Origin: Actinophytocola xinjiangensis
GTDB taxonomy: Bacteria > Actinomycetota > Actinomycetes > Mycobacteriales > Pseudonocardiaceae
Assembly: GCF_001921215.1 (NCBI RefSeq)
Contig: NZ_MSIF01000002.1
Coordinates: 124,001 to 188,000 of the forward strand
Reading direction: 5' to 3'
Length of the DNA: 64,000 bases
The stretch's first letter is position 1, and the number at the start of each line of letters is the position of its first letter. Positions 17,185-23,683 of the stretch are shown piece by piece. A program made the position numbers and the translations under genes. Under the pieces are notes generated by a model that saw nothing but the letters and a program-made list of their open reading frames with translations, had not been told where the DNA came from and searched no databases.

Positions 17185-17807
17185 CACCGGCCCATGATGA
17201 CGATCCGGTCCGCCTCCTCGACAGCCGCCTCGACATCGGCGTCCGGGTCACGCAGGAGACGCCGGGTCGCCTCGGCATGAGCGCGCACCGCCGGATCTGC
17301 GCTGGTCAGGGCCGCCTCCAGGACAGTCTCGTCACCCAGGGTGGCCAGGGCGCGGCTCAGACTCAGCCGGACCTGGCGGTCGCCCCGGCCGAGCTGGGCG
17401 GCCAGGTCAACGGCCAGCTGGTGGCGCGCGCCGTCGGGCACCAGGACCACCGCCGCCCGCCACGCGCTGCGCGCGACCTCGTCGTCGGCGTCGTGCAGCA
17501 ACGCGCGGGTGATCACCGGCCAGGCGTCGCCGTCGCCGATCTTGGACAGGGTGTGCAGGGCCTGGGCGCGGGCCTGCGGCACCGGCGACGTCAGCTCGGC
17601 CAGCAGCGCCGGGAGCGTGGTGTCGGTGGGCAGGCGGGTCAGGGCCCAGGTCAGCATGTCGCGCACGAAGAAGTCCGGCTCGACCGCGCAGCGCGCCACG
17701 AGCGCGTCGACCAACCGCGGGTCGGGATGGGTCCCGGCGGTCAGGGCGGCGTGCAGGCGGGTCGACGATGCCTCGGCGTTCAGGGCCGTGAGCAGGCGCG
17801 TGTGCAT
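17184..17807 (-). CDS. Stand-alone HEAT-repeat protein
   Basis: 207 residues, almost entirely helical pairs of HEAT type: DFFVRDMLTWALTRLP, SPVPQARAQALHTLSKIG, DADDEVARSAWRAAVVL, GRGDRQVRLSLSRALATLG. The repeats resemble those in the MerR fusion encoded immediately downstream, so the pair may have arisen by duplication and fusion. ATG 17807 is chosen because AGGAGG sits eight bases before it. HEAT solenoids bind proteins; no catalytic residues are evident. Confidence 0.85.
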   Translation of the reverse strand: MHTRLLTALNAEASSTRLHAALTAGTHPDPRLVDALVARCAVEPDFFVRDMLTWALTRLPTDTTLPALLAELTSPVPQARAQALHTLSKIGDGDAWPVITRALLHDADDEVARSAWRAAVVLVPDGARHQLAVDLAAQLGRGDRQVRLSLSRALATLGDETVLEAALTSADPAVRAHAEATRRLLRDPDADVEAAVEEADRIVIMGR

Positions 17808-17827
17808 GGGGATCACCTCCTGACCAC

Positions 17828-17858
17828 AGTGAAGACCTTGTCACCGTGTCAGGGTCAA
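17828..17858 (-). promoter_or_regulatory. MerR-type promoter with 19-bp spacer and 23-bp dyad
   Basis: Read on the minus strand: -35 TTGACC (17858-17853), a 19-bp spacer, and -10 TTCACT (17833-17828). Over the spacer lies an interrupted dyad at 17834-17856, with half-site GACCnTGnCAC and its mirror around one central base; nine of eleven arm positions pair. A lengthened 19-bp spacer with a dyad between the hexamers is the classic architecture of promoters activated by MerR proteins through DNA untwisting. The MerR-HEAT gene is in the operon it drives. Confidence 0.8.
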
Positions 17859-17868
17859 GGGCGCCCCG

Positions 17869-18639
17869 CTACTTCTCGCTCGCCTCGTCGTAGCGGTCGG
17901 CCATCGCCTGGTAGGCGTTCACCATCGTGACCTCGCGGAAATGTTTCGCGGCCTTCTCCAGGTCCCAGGACACCGTGTCCGCGTGGCGCCCGCGATCCAG
18001 GCCGCCCATCGTCAGCCGGAGCATGAAGTCACGTTCGGTGTCCAGGATGAACCCGCTGAGGGTCGTGCCGGTGCCGGTGTCGCCCAACAGGACGGTGGCC
18101 TCCTCCCACGGGCCGTCCTCGGTGCGCTCGGCCAGGGTGTCCGGCTCGTAGATGTCGCGCATGAGTTGCATCATCAGGTCGTAGCGTCCGGTCCTGGTCC
18201 GGTACTTCTCGTCGTGCAGCGTGTTGTTCGACATGTCGGCGCGACCGAAGCCGATCGCGATCGTCCCCTTGAGGTTGTTGATCGCGCGCTCGGGATCCTC
18301 GGCGTAGATGGCGCGGCCCTCGCAGATCCGGACCCCGGCCGTGTTCGCACCGTTCGAACTGAACAGCTCGCCGTCGAACCTCACGTAGTCCAGGTACTCG
18401 GCGAACTCGCGCACGTGGTCGGCGAACATGTCGCAGGCCTTCCAGCCCTCGATGGTGGCCGCCTTCACCTCCTCGAACGACCGGGTGCTGGGCGGCGTGG
18501 GGGGCTTGGGCCCGCCGCCACCGCCCCCGCCGAAGTCGCCGAGGCCGCCGTCGCTGTCGCTTCCGCACGCGGTGAGCAGCAGGCTGACGGCGAGGACCGC
18601 CGCGATGGCCAGCCGCCGCGGGTGAACAGGGGTGGGCAT
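17869..18639 (-). CDS. Putative lipoprotein
   Basis: 256 residues with a lipoprotein signal: basic start, Leu/Ala core and lipobox LLTAC with Cys25. A Gly/Pro-rich linker follows, then a globular domain of about 200 residues (SFEEVKAATIEGWKACDMF, later DLMMQLMRDIYEPDTLAERT) with one likely disulfide pair. The overall look is that of the small actinobacterial cell-surface lipoproteins related to DUF3558, but I cannot confirm the family. It is transcribed as a single gene, ending 10 bp upstream of the MerR-type promoter. Confidence 0.75.
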   Translation of the reverse strand: MPTPVHPRRLAIAAVLAVSLLLTACGSDSDGGLGDFGGGGGGGPKPPTPPSTRSFEEVKAATIEGWKACDMFADHVREFAEYLDYVRFDGELFSSNGANTAGVRICEGRAIYAEDPERAINNLKGTIAIGFGRADMSNNTLHDEKYRTRTGRYDLMMQLMRDIYEPDTLAERTEDGPWEEATVLLGDTGTGTTLSGFILDTERDFMLRLTMGGLDRGRHADTVSWDLEKAAKHFREVTMVNAYQAMADRYDEASEK

Positions 18640-18745
18640 GACGTCCTCCGGAGCTCAGTGGGTCTGGGCACGCCGGTGCCCACAACTGAGCGTGACGCTA
18701 GGTCGCCGGCAACCCCACCGGGGTCCGGTGAACACCGGACAGGCG

Positions 18746-18961
18746 CTACACCCGCTCCTTGACGATCGCCGCGATCAGCTCCGGGCTACAGCCCACGGCG
18801 GTGGCCAGCGCGCGGTAGGACCACCGCCTCGGGTCGGACTCCCGCAGGCGGCGGACCAGCGCGTTGCGTTGCTGTCGATGTCGTTCGGCCAGGGCGAGGG
18901 CCGCCTCGGCCGCGCGATGGTGCTCGCGGGCCTGCTGCGCGGCGATGTCCGAGACGCCCAC
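18746..18961 (-). CDS. Small helix-turn-helix-like protein in the Ro60 operon
   Basis: 71 residues beginning with GTG three bases after the Ro60/TROVE stop, so it is certainly co-transcribed. The first half is a charged Ala/Arg helix (HHRAAEAALALAERHRQQRN), the second reads like a helix-turn-helix (WSYRALATAVGCSPELIAAI). Such proteins can bind DNA or structured RNA. Its position next to an RNP gene suggests a Ro60- or Y-RNA-related role, which is inference. Confidence 0.65.
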   Translation of the reverse strand: MGVSDIAAQQAREHHRAAEAALALAERHRQQRNALVRRLRESDPRRWSYRALATAVGCSPELIAAIVKERV

Positions 18962-18964
18962 CGG

Positions 18965-20560
18965 TCACAGACCCCGGGCGAAGTCCGAGATCAGCGTCGG
19001 TACCGAGGCGTCGAACCCGGCGACGTCGAGCATGCCGGGATCGGTCGGGTCGGCGATCGAGAACCGGGTCGCCGTCATGCCGACCACCACCAGCTTCGCG
19101 TCGATGCCGGTGTGGTCGCGGTAGCGCGCCAGCGCCTGGTGCGGGTGGACGCTCCCGGCCCACGTCTCGTTGTCGGTGTAGCAGACGAACGTGTCCACCT
19201 CCAGGCCCCGGTCCAGGGCCGCCAGCATCGGCAGCGCGCAGTCCGTGGCACCGAACGGCAGGTCCGACACCGCGCGGACGGCGTCGTCCAGCCGCTGACC
19301 AGGGCTGATCGACAGCGTGCTGAGCGCCCCGAGCCCGCCGCCGGTGAAGCCGACGATCTCGTAGGCCGACTCCGTCGACGCGGTCACCAACGACAGCGCC
19401 GCCGACGCCTCACGCGGGGTGATCGGCAGGCCGCTGACCGGGTGGAAACTCATCGACCCGGACACGTCCAGCGCCAGCATCAGCCGCCGGCCCGACGGCT
19501 CCACCGCGCCGAACGCCGCGTAGAACGCCTGGTCCAGCGCGTCCACGACCGGGCGCGACGGCTCCCACCGCGACTCGCCCCTGGCGCTGTGGCCGGCGGC
19601 GTAGGTGCGCTGGGCGACCAGCACGTTCACCGGGTGCACCCTGGCCGCGCGCAGCCTGTCCGGATCGGACAGTCGGGCGGCGACCTCGGCGGTGCGGGCC
19701 GACAGCGGAGACAGCAGGCCCAGCCGGGTCAGGCGTGGCAGCTGACGCAGCAGCGCCGTCTGCGGCATTCCCCGCTCCAGCAACGCCTCCCACACCACCG
19801 GCGCGTTGAGGTGCTCGTCGGGCAGCATCTCCCACGACAGGCCGAACTCGGTGACCAGCGCCGCGACCTGCTCGGCCGACGTCGCCGCCCGCGCCCGCCG
19901 GAAACCGTCCACAACGGACAGCCCGTCGACCGGGGTGTCGTCGTGGCCCAGGATCCAGCGGAACAGGGCGGTACGCCGCTCGTCGTCGGTCCTCGGGTGG
20001 GCCAGGCGCAGCAGGTCGCGGTGCGACCAGCCCTCACGCTGGCGGTACTTCACCGCCTGGAACGCGACCTCGTCCACCGGCCGGTCCAGGTACCAGTTGG
20101 CCACCGCGCGGCGCAGGCCACGGCCCCAGCCACGGAACTGCTCGACGTAGCGGGCGAACAGGAACAGGTGCGTGCCGGTACGCGCCACCAGCGGCAGCGC
20201 GTCCAGCGCGGCCCGGCGGCCATCGTCGTCGCCCAGCGAACAGGCGGCGGCGAGCGCGAAGATCGCCGGGTTCTGCCGGGGCGCCCGCCCGCCGTGGGAC
20301 ACGGCGACGATCTCGGCCACCAGTTCGGTGGTCGCCGTGGTCGCCATCTCCAGCACGACACCGGCGTTGTCCCTGGTCAGGTCGGGGGCGTCGGTGTAGT
20401 AGGTGCCGCCGTCGGTGCCCAGGACGAGGAAGCGGCGCAGCCTGGTCGCCGCGTCGACGGTGAAGGTGTGGCCGCCGGCGTTGTTGGGGACCTGACGGGC
20501 GTCGGCCGGCTGGGACTGGGGGGTGGCGCGGGTGCTGATGGCGGTGAGCGGATCGGCCAC
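18965..20560 (-). CDS. rsr: Ro60 orthologue (TROVE + VWA domain), Rsr-like
   Basis: 531 residues. Residues about 20-340 form the TROVE HEAT-like ring (PNNAGGHTFTVDAATRLRRF, then RFLVLGTDGGTYY), which in Ro proteins binds misfolded RNA ends in its cavity and Y RNA on its rim. Residues about 350-531 are a von Willebrand A domain with the MIDAS motif DVSGSMS near residue 365. Bacterial Ro (Rsr) acts in RNA quality control, and with Y RNA it can tether to PNPase. GTG 20560 has GAGGAG upstream. Two Y-RNA-like sequences lie directly upstream on the same strand, and a small HTH-like gene follows. Confidence 0.93.
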   Translation of the reverse strand: MADPLTAISTRATPQSQPADARQVPNNAGGHTFTVDAATRLRRFLVLGTDGGTYYTDAPDLTRDNAGVVLEMATTATTELVAEIVAVSHGGRAPRQNPAIFALAAACSLGDDDGRRAALDALPLVARTGTHLFLFARYVEQFRGWGRGLRRAVANWYLDRPVDEVAFQAVKYRQREGWSHRDLLRLAHPRTDDERRTALFRWILGHDDTPVDGLSVVDGFRRARAATSAEQVAALVTEFGLSWEMLPDEHLNAPVVWEALLERGMPQTALLRQLPRLTRLGLLSPLSARTAEVAARLSDPDRLRAARVHPVNVLVAQRTYAAGHSARGESRWEPSRPVVDALDQAFYAAFGAVEPSGRRLMLALDVSGSMSFHPVSGLPITPREASAALSLVTASTESAYEIVGFTGGGLGALSTLSISPGQRLDDAVRAVSDLPFGATDCALPMLAALDRGLEVDTFVCYTDNETWAGSVHPHQALARYRDHTGIDAKLVVVGMTATRFSIADPTDPGMLDVAGFDASVPTLISDFARGL

Positions 20561-20677
20561 GGCGGGCTCCTCGGGGGACGGGCGACCGGCAGGGCCGCGG
20601 GCGAGTGAGCGACGACCGGAGCTTTGACAGAGTTAACCGGCCGCCTCCGGCCCGCGGTGTCCTGCCGGCGTGAGCGG

Positions 20678-20807
20678 ATCGCGGGCAAGGGTGTGACGAC
20701 CGGGATTGCCCACCGCTCTACCCCAGAGCTCAGCACGGACGAGCCGTGCCGACGGGAGTCGAACCCGCACCTGTGGGTCCGATAACCGATCATCTTCGGC
20801 CCGCGAT
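20678..20807 (-). ncRNA. Y RNA with circularly permuted tRNA-like module (YrlA type)
   Basis: About 130 nt. The ends pair in a 9-bp stem (ATCGCGGGC 20807-20799 with 20686-20678). A CGAA / ACACCCTT internal loop follows, then a second 9-bp helix (GATGATCGG with CCGGTCGTC, two G-U pairs). The GGGCCGA / CTTGCCC elements facing each other match the Ro-binding stem of Y RNAs. Inside are a CCCAC/GTGGG stem, a T-arm with canonical loop TTCGACT (20763-20757), a closed acceptor-like hairpin GCACGG/CCGTGC, and a D-arm GCTC-TGGGGTA-GAGC. T-arm, acceptor and D-arm in this order is the permuted tRNA mimic known from YrlA. The true 5' and 3' ends are unmapped. Confidence 0.85.
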
Positions 20808-20818
20808 TGGCGAGGAGG

Positions 20819-20916
20819 GGGTGGGCAAGTGGTGCCGACCGGAGTCGTCCGGCAGGCCGGACAGTGCGGGAATCGAACCCGCGCACACCAGGTAACCGAT
20901 CGTCGTCGGCCCACCC
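20819..20916 (-). ncRNA. Second Y RNA, reduced tRNA-like module
   Basis: About 98 nt ending 11 nt upstream of the larger Y RNA. Terminal 8-bp stem GGGTGGGC / GCCCACCC; internal loop CGACGA / GCACCACTT; 7-bp helix CGATCGG / CCGGTCG. The GGGCCGA / CTTGCCC signature and the segment GATCGGTTA are shared with its neighbour. The distal part has a T-arm with loop TTCGATT and an acceptor-like hairpin GTCCGG-CCTG-CCGGAC, but no D-arm and no clear anticodon-like stem. Sequence elsewhere differs from the neighbour, so this is an old duplication or an independent Y RNA. A possible 5' extension reaches the predicted start near 20940. Confidence 0.8.
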
Positions 20917-20946
20917 GGACCTCGCGCTGTTCTGTTGTCGACCTCG

Positions 20947-20975
20947 ACTGTAATGGGTTACAGGTTGCCGCGCAA
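20947..20975 (-). promoter_or_regulatory. Predicted promoter for the tandem Y RNAs (and Ro60)
   Basis: On the minus strand, TTGCGC (20975-20970), a 17-bp spacer and TACAGT (20952-20947) make a good housekeeping-type promoter just after the glycosyltransferase stop. Transcription would start near 20940, about 25 nt before the first Y RNA stem. Nothing between it and the Ro60 start (20560) looks coding; 20561-20677 holds only the Ro60 leader with its ribosome site. Confidence 0.6.
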
Positions 20976-20982
20976 AGGAATT

Positions 20983-21963
20983 TCAGACCAGTCGCGGAAG
21001 CTCGCTGGCGACCTCGTCCGGCGAGGGCAACGCGGCGATCTCGGCGGCCACCGCCTTGGCCGCGTCCCGGAACTCACTTCCGTTGGGCGCCAACAGCGTC
21101 CGGGCCGTCTCGGTGATCGCCTCCGGCGAGGTTTCCTCGGGCAGCAGCCGCGCCCCGGCGCCGGCGGCCAGCAGCGCCTCGGCGTTGGCGAACTGGTCGG
21201 CCCCCTGCGGCAGCACCAACTGCGGGACCCCGGCCGCGAGCGCGCCCAGCGTCGTGCCGCTGCCGCCGTGGTGCACCACCAGGTCCACCCCTGCCAGCAG
21301 CCGCGCCTGCGGCACCCACGCCGAGGCGACCACGTTCGCCGGCAGGTCGACCAGCGTCGGCGCCATCGGGCCGGCCACCAGCACCGTCACCCCCAGCCGC
21401 GCCAGGCCGGCGACCGCCGTGGCCAGGACCTCCGTGGCGCCGAACGCGGTGCCCAGGGTCAGGTAGACCAGCGGGCGGTCCAGCGTGGGCGGCTCGCCCG
21501 GCTCGGCGAAGGGCACCGGGCGCACCGGGACCCGCCGCGCGCTGGCCAGGAAGTCCTTGTCCTGCAAGGACGGCGGGCAGATGTCCAGGTGCGTGCCGGT
21601 GGCCTCGGCGACCCGCGTCGGCAGTTCCAGGCCGATGCCGTCGGGGAACATCCGGCCGAAGCCGTGCCACAGGCCGGGGACACCGGCCCGGTGCGCGGCG
21701 ATCGCCGCCCCCGGGACACCCCAGCCGTGGATCACCAGGTCGGGGGACAACCGCGCGATCTCCGGGGCCAGGTCCTCGGCGTAGATCTCGTAGAACACGT
21801 CCGCCGGGCGGAACGGGCGCAGGCCCGCCGACGCCAGCGGGGCGTGGACGTGCTCCCCGGCGGCGAACCACACCTCGTGCCCGGCGTCGCGGGCCGCCTC
21901 GGCCAGCGGAATCATCGGATACGTGTGGCCGACCGAGGCGAGGCTGGCGAACAACAGACGCAT
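20983..21963 (-). CDS. UGT/GT1-family glycosyltransferase
   Basis: 326 residues with GT-B fold of the macrolide/MGT group. The N-terminus MRLLFASLASVGHTYPMIPL is the classic acceptor-domain start. The C-terminal donor site has VVHHGGSGTTLGALAAGVP then PQGADQFANAEAL near residues 228-260. At 326 residues it is shorter than the usual 380-420, with the N-terminal domain condensed. It transfers a nucleotide-activated sugar to a small molecule; no partner sugar genes are nearby. Its start is separated from the YggT gene by 16 bp. Confidence 0.88.
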   Translation of the reverse strand: MRLLFASLASVGHTYPMIPLAEAARDAGHEVWFAAGEHVHAPLASAGLRPFRPADVFYEIYAEDLAPEIARLSPDLVIHGWGVPGAAIAAHRAGVPGLWHGFGRMFPDGIGLELPTRVAEATGTHLDICPPSLQDKDFLASARRVPVRPVPFAEPGEPPTLDRPLVYLTLGTAFGATEVLATAVAGLARLGVTVLVAGPMAPTLVDLPANVVASAWVPQARLLAGVDLVVHHGGSGTTLGALAAGVPQLVLPQGADQFANAEALLAAGAGARLLPEETSPEAITETARTLLAPNGSEFRDAAKAVAAEIAALPSPDEVASELPRLV

Positions 21964-21979
21964 GCGGCGAAACTACCGC

Positions 21980-22255
21980 CTACAGGCTGAAGGCCACCGA
22001 CCGCAGGATCAGTGCGGCGATGAACACCACGGTGAACGCCAGGTCGATCGCGACCCCGCCCGCCCGCAGCGGACGCAGCCGCCGCCGCAGCGGCGCGATC
22101 ACCGGCTCGGTGGCCCGGTGGGTCAGGCCACGTGCCCGGCGCACCCACCGGGGACCGACCGAGGCCACCGCCATCCAGTCGAGCACCAGCCGGGCGAGCA
22201 TCACCACGATGAACGCCGTCAACACGTACCCCACCAGGTCGCCCACGAAGTCCAT
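21980..22255 (-). CDS. YggT-family small membrane protein
   Basis: 91 residues with two membrane segments: residues about 4-26 (DLVGYVLTAFIVVMLARLVL) and the C-terminal one (AIDLAFTVVFIAALILRSVA). A basic linker between them contains the family motif TEPVIAPLRRRLRPL. YggT proteins are linked to osmotic stress tolerance and cell-division neighbourhoods, with unclear mechanism. Start 22255 is favoured by a GG-rich stretch seven bases upstream; ATG 22264 is an alternative. Confidence 0.85.
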   Translation of the reverse strand: MDFVGDLVGYVLTAFIVVMLARLVLDWMAVASVGPRWVRRARGLTHRATEPVIAPLRRRLRPLRAGGVAIDLAFTVVFIAALILRSVAFSL

Positions 22256-22292
22256 AACGACCATCCTGACGGTTTCGTGCCCGGTTGTCAGT

Positions 22293-22874
22293 TCAGGATC
22301 GTGCGCCAACCTGCCGGATGAGGTGTTCGATCAGGGTCAGCAGGACGTTCTTGCTCGACTCCCGGTCGCGGGCGTCACACAGCCGGATCGGGACCGCCGG
22401 GTCCAGGTCCAGCGCGTCGCGGACCTCGTCGACCGTGTAGGTGGGGGCGCCATCGAAGCAGTTCACCGCCACCACGAACGGCAGGCCCCGGTTCTCGAAG
22501 AAGTCCACCGCGGCGAAGGAACTGTCCAGCCGCCGGGTGTCGGCCAGCACGATCGCGCCCAGCGCGCCCTTGGCCAACTCGTCCCACAGGAACCAGAACC
22601 GCTCCTGACCGGGCGTGCCGAAGACGTAGAGGATCAACTCGGAGTTGATCGTGATCCGGCCGAAGTCCAGGGCGACCGTCGTGGTCGTCTTGGCCTCCAC
22701 ACCGCTCAGGTCGTCGACGCGCTCGCCGGCGCCGCTGAGCACCTCCTCGGTGCGCAGCGGCGCGATCTCGCTGACCGCGCCGACCATCGTGGTCTTGCCG
22801 ACCCCGAAGCCGCCCGCGACCAGCACCTTCACCGCCGCGACCGTCCCGGTCGGGTCAGAGTTTCCGGACACCAT
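22293..22874 (-). CDS. cvnD: Conservon GTPase-like protein CvnD
   Basis: 193 residues, small Ras-like ATP/GTP-binding protein. P-loop GGFGVGKTT at residues 21-29; switch-II-like YVFGTPGQERFWFLW; base-recognition strand VAVNCFDG. This is the fourth member of the cvnABCD conservon, a signalling array of sensor kinase, roadblock protein, DUF742 protein and GTPase that has been likened to eukaryotic G-protein systems. The start ATG lies inside the end of cvnC (20-nt overlap). Confidence 0.93.
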   Translation of the reverse strand: MVSGNSDPTGTVAAVKVLVAGGFGVGKTTMVGAVSEIAPLRTEEVLSGAGERVDDLSGVEAKTTTTVALDFGRITINSELILYVFGTPGQERFWFLWDELAKGALGAIVLADTRRLDSSFAAVDFFENRGLPFVVAVNCFDGAPTYTVDEVRDALDLDPAVPIRLCDARDRESSKNVLLTLIEHLIRQVGARS

Positions 22875-23229
22875 CAAGCACCGCCTGGAGGAGCTGGAGA
22901 TCGGGGGCACGATCGGAGGTCGTGCTCGGTGGAGAACGGAACAGCAGGTAGCCGGCGTCGATCAGGTCACCGATGAGGATCTTGGTGACCGCCAGCGGGA
23001 GACCGACGTGCGCCGACACCTCCGCCACCGACGTCGGCGCAGCGCACCGCTCGACGATGCGCACGTACTCCTGCTCCATCCGCGCCAGGGGCTGGTCCCA
23101 GTGGGCCGCGACCACCAGCGTGATCATGTCGAGGTCGTGGCGCGCGCCGGTCCGGCCACGGGTCACCGCGTACGGGCGGACCAGGGGACCGGCCGCCTCG
23201 TCGAACCAGGGCTCCCGCCGGTTGGTCAT
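22855..23229 (-). CDS. cvnC: Conservon DUF742 protein CvnC
   Basis: 124 residues. The conserved VRPYAVTRGRT near residue 18 and the winged-helix-like half (TSVAEVSAHVGLPLAVTKIL, then DLIDAGYLLF) identify DUF742. It probably acts as the DNA- or protein-binding adaptor of the conservon. Its start overlaps the stop of cvnB by 4 nt, and its end overlaps cvnD, so the three are translationally coupled. Confidence 0.93.
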   Translation of the reverse strand: MTNRREPWFDEAAGPLVRPYAVTRGRTGARHDLDMITLVVAAHWDQPLARMEQEYVRIVERCAAPTSVAEVSAHVGLPLAVTKILIGDLIDAGYLLFRSPPSTTSDRAPDLQLLQAVLDGVRKL

Positions 23230-23651
23230 GACGGCAGCGGGGGCGCCTGCGGCTCGAAGAGGCTGGGCCGCGTGGTGGTGCTCAGGAACTCACCGACCCG
23301 GAACACCATCTGGTTCATCTCGTAGGCCACCGAGCCCATGTTGGCGCTGTCGTCCGTCAGCAGCGCCAGACAAGCGTTTTCCCCGGCGGAGGTGACGAAC
23401 AGGATCGCCCGGTCCAGCTCGATCACGCTCTGGCGCACGTCACCGCCGTCGAACCGGGTACCGGCGCTGCGGGCCAGGCTCTGCAGGGCGGAGGCCATCG
23501 CCGAGAAGTGCTCGGCGTCCTCCTGCGACATCTGGGTGGAACGACCGAGCAGCAACCCGTCGGTGGACAGGACCACCGCGTACCGCACGCCGGCCAGGCG
23601 CCGGACCAGGTCGTCGAGCAGCCAGTCCAGGCGGCGCGTGTTGGATGTCAC
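23226..23651 (-). CDS. cvnB: Conservon roadblock/LC7 protein CvnB
   Basis: 141 residues. A roadblock/LC7 fold: RLAGVRYAVVLSTDGLLLGR, AMASALQSLARSAGTRFDGG and ILFVTSAGENACLALLTDD. Roadblock proteins act as regulators of small GTPases, here the neighbouring CvnD. GTG 23651 is the likely start, 32 bp after the cvnA stop. Confidence 0.92.
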   Translation of the reverse strand: MTSNTRRLDWLLDDLVRRLAGVRYAVVLSTDGLLLGRSTQMSQEDAEHFSAMASALQSLARSAGTRFDGGDVRQSVIELDRAILFVTSAGENACLALLTDDSANMGSVAYEMNQMVFRVGEFLSTTTRPSLFEPQAPPLPS

Positions 23652-23683
23652 CGTCGTCCTCCTCGTCGGTCATGGCTCGTCGG

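Noticed and set aside
20733-20780. A tRNA gene, suggested by T-loop TTCGACT and a D-arm
   Set aside because: The D-arm follows the T-arm, there is no anticodon loop or open acceptor end, and the segment is enclosed in a Ro-type stem; a permuted Y-RNA module explains it.
20633-20914. An ORF of 93 residues on the minus strand upstream of Ro60
   Set aside because: It runs straight through both Y RNAs, has no family-like sequence, and base pairing explains the conservation better than coding.
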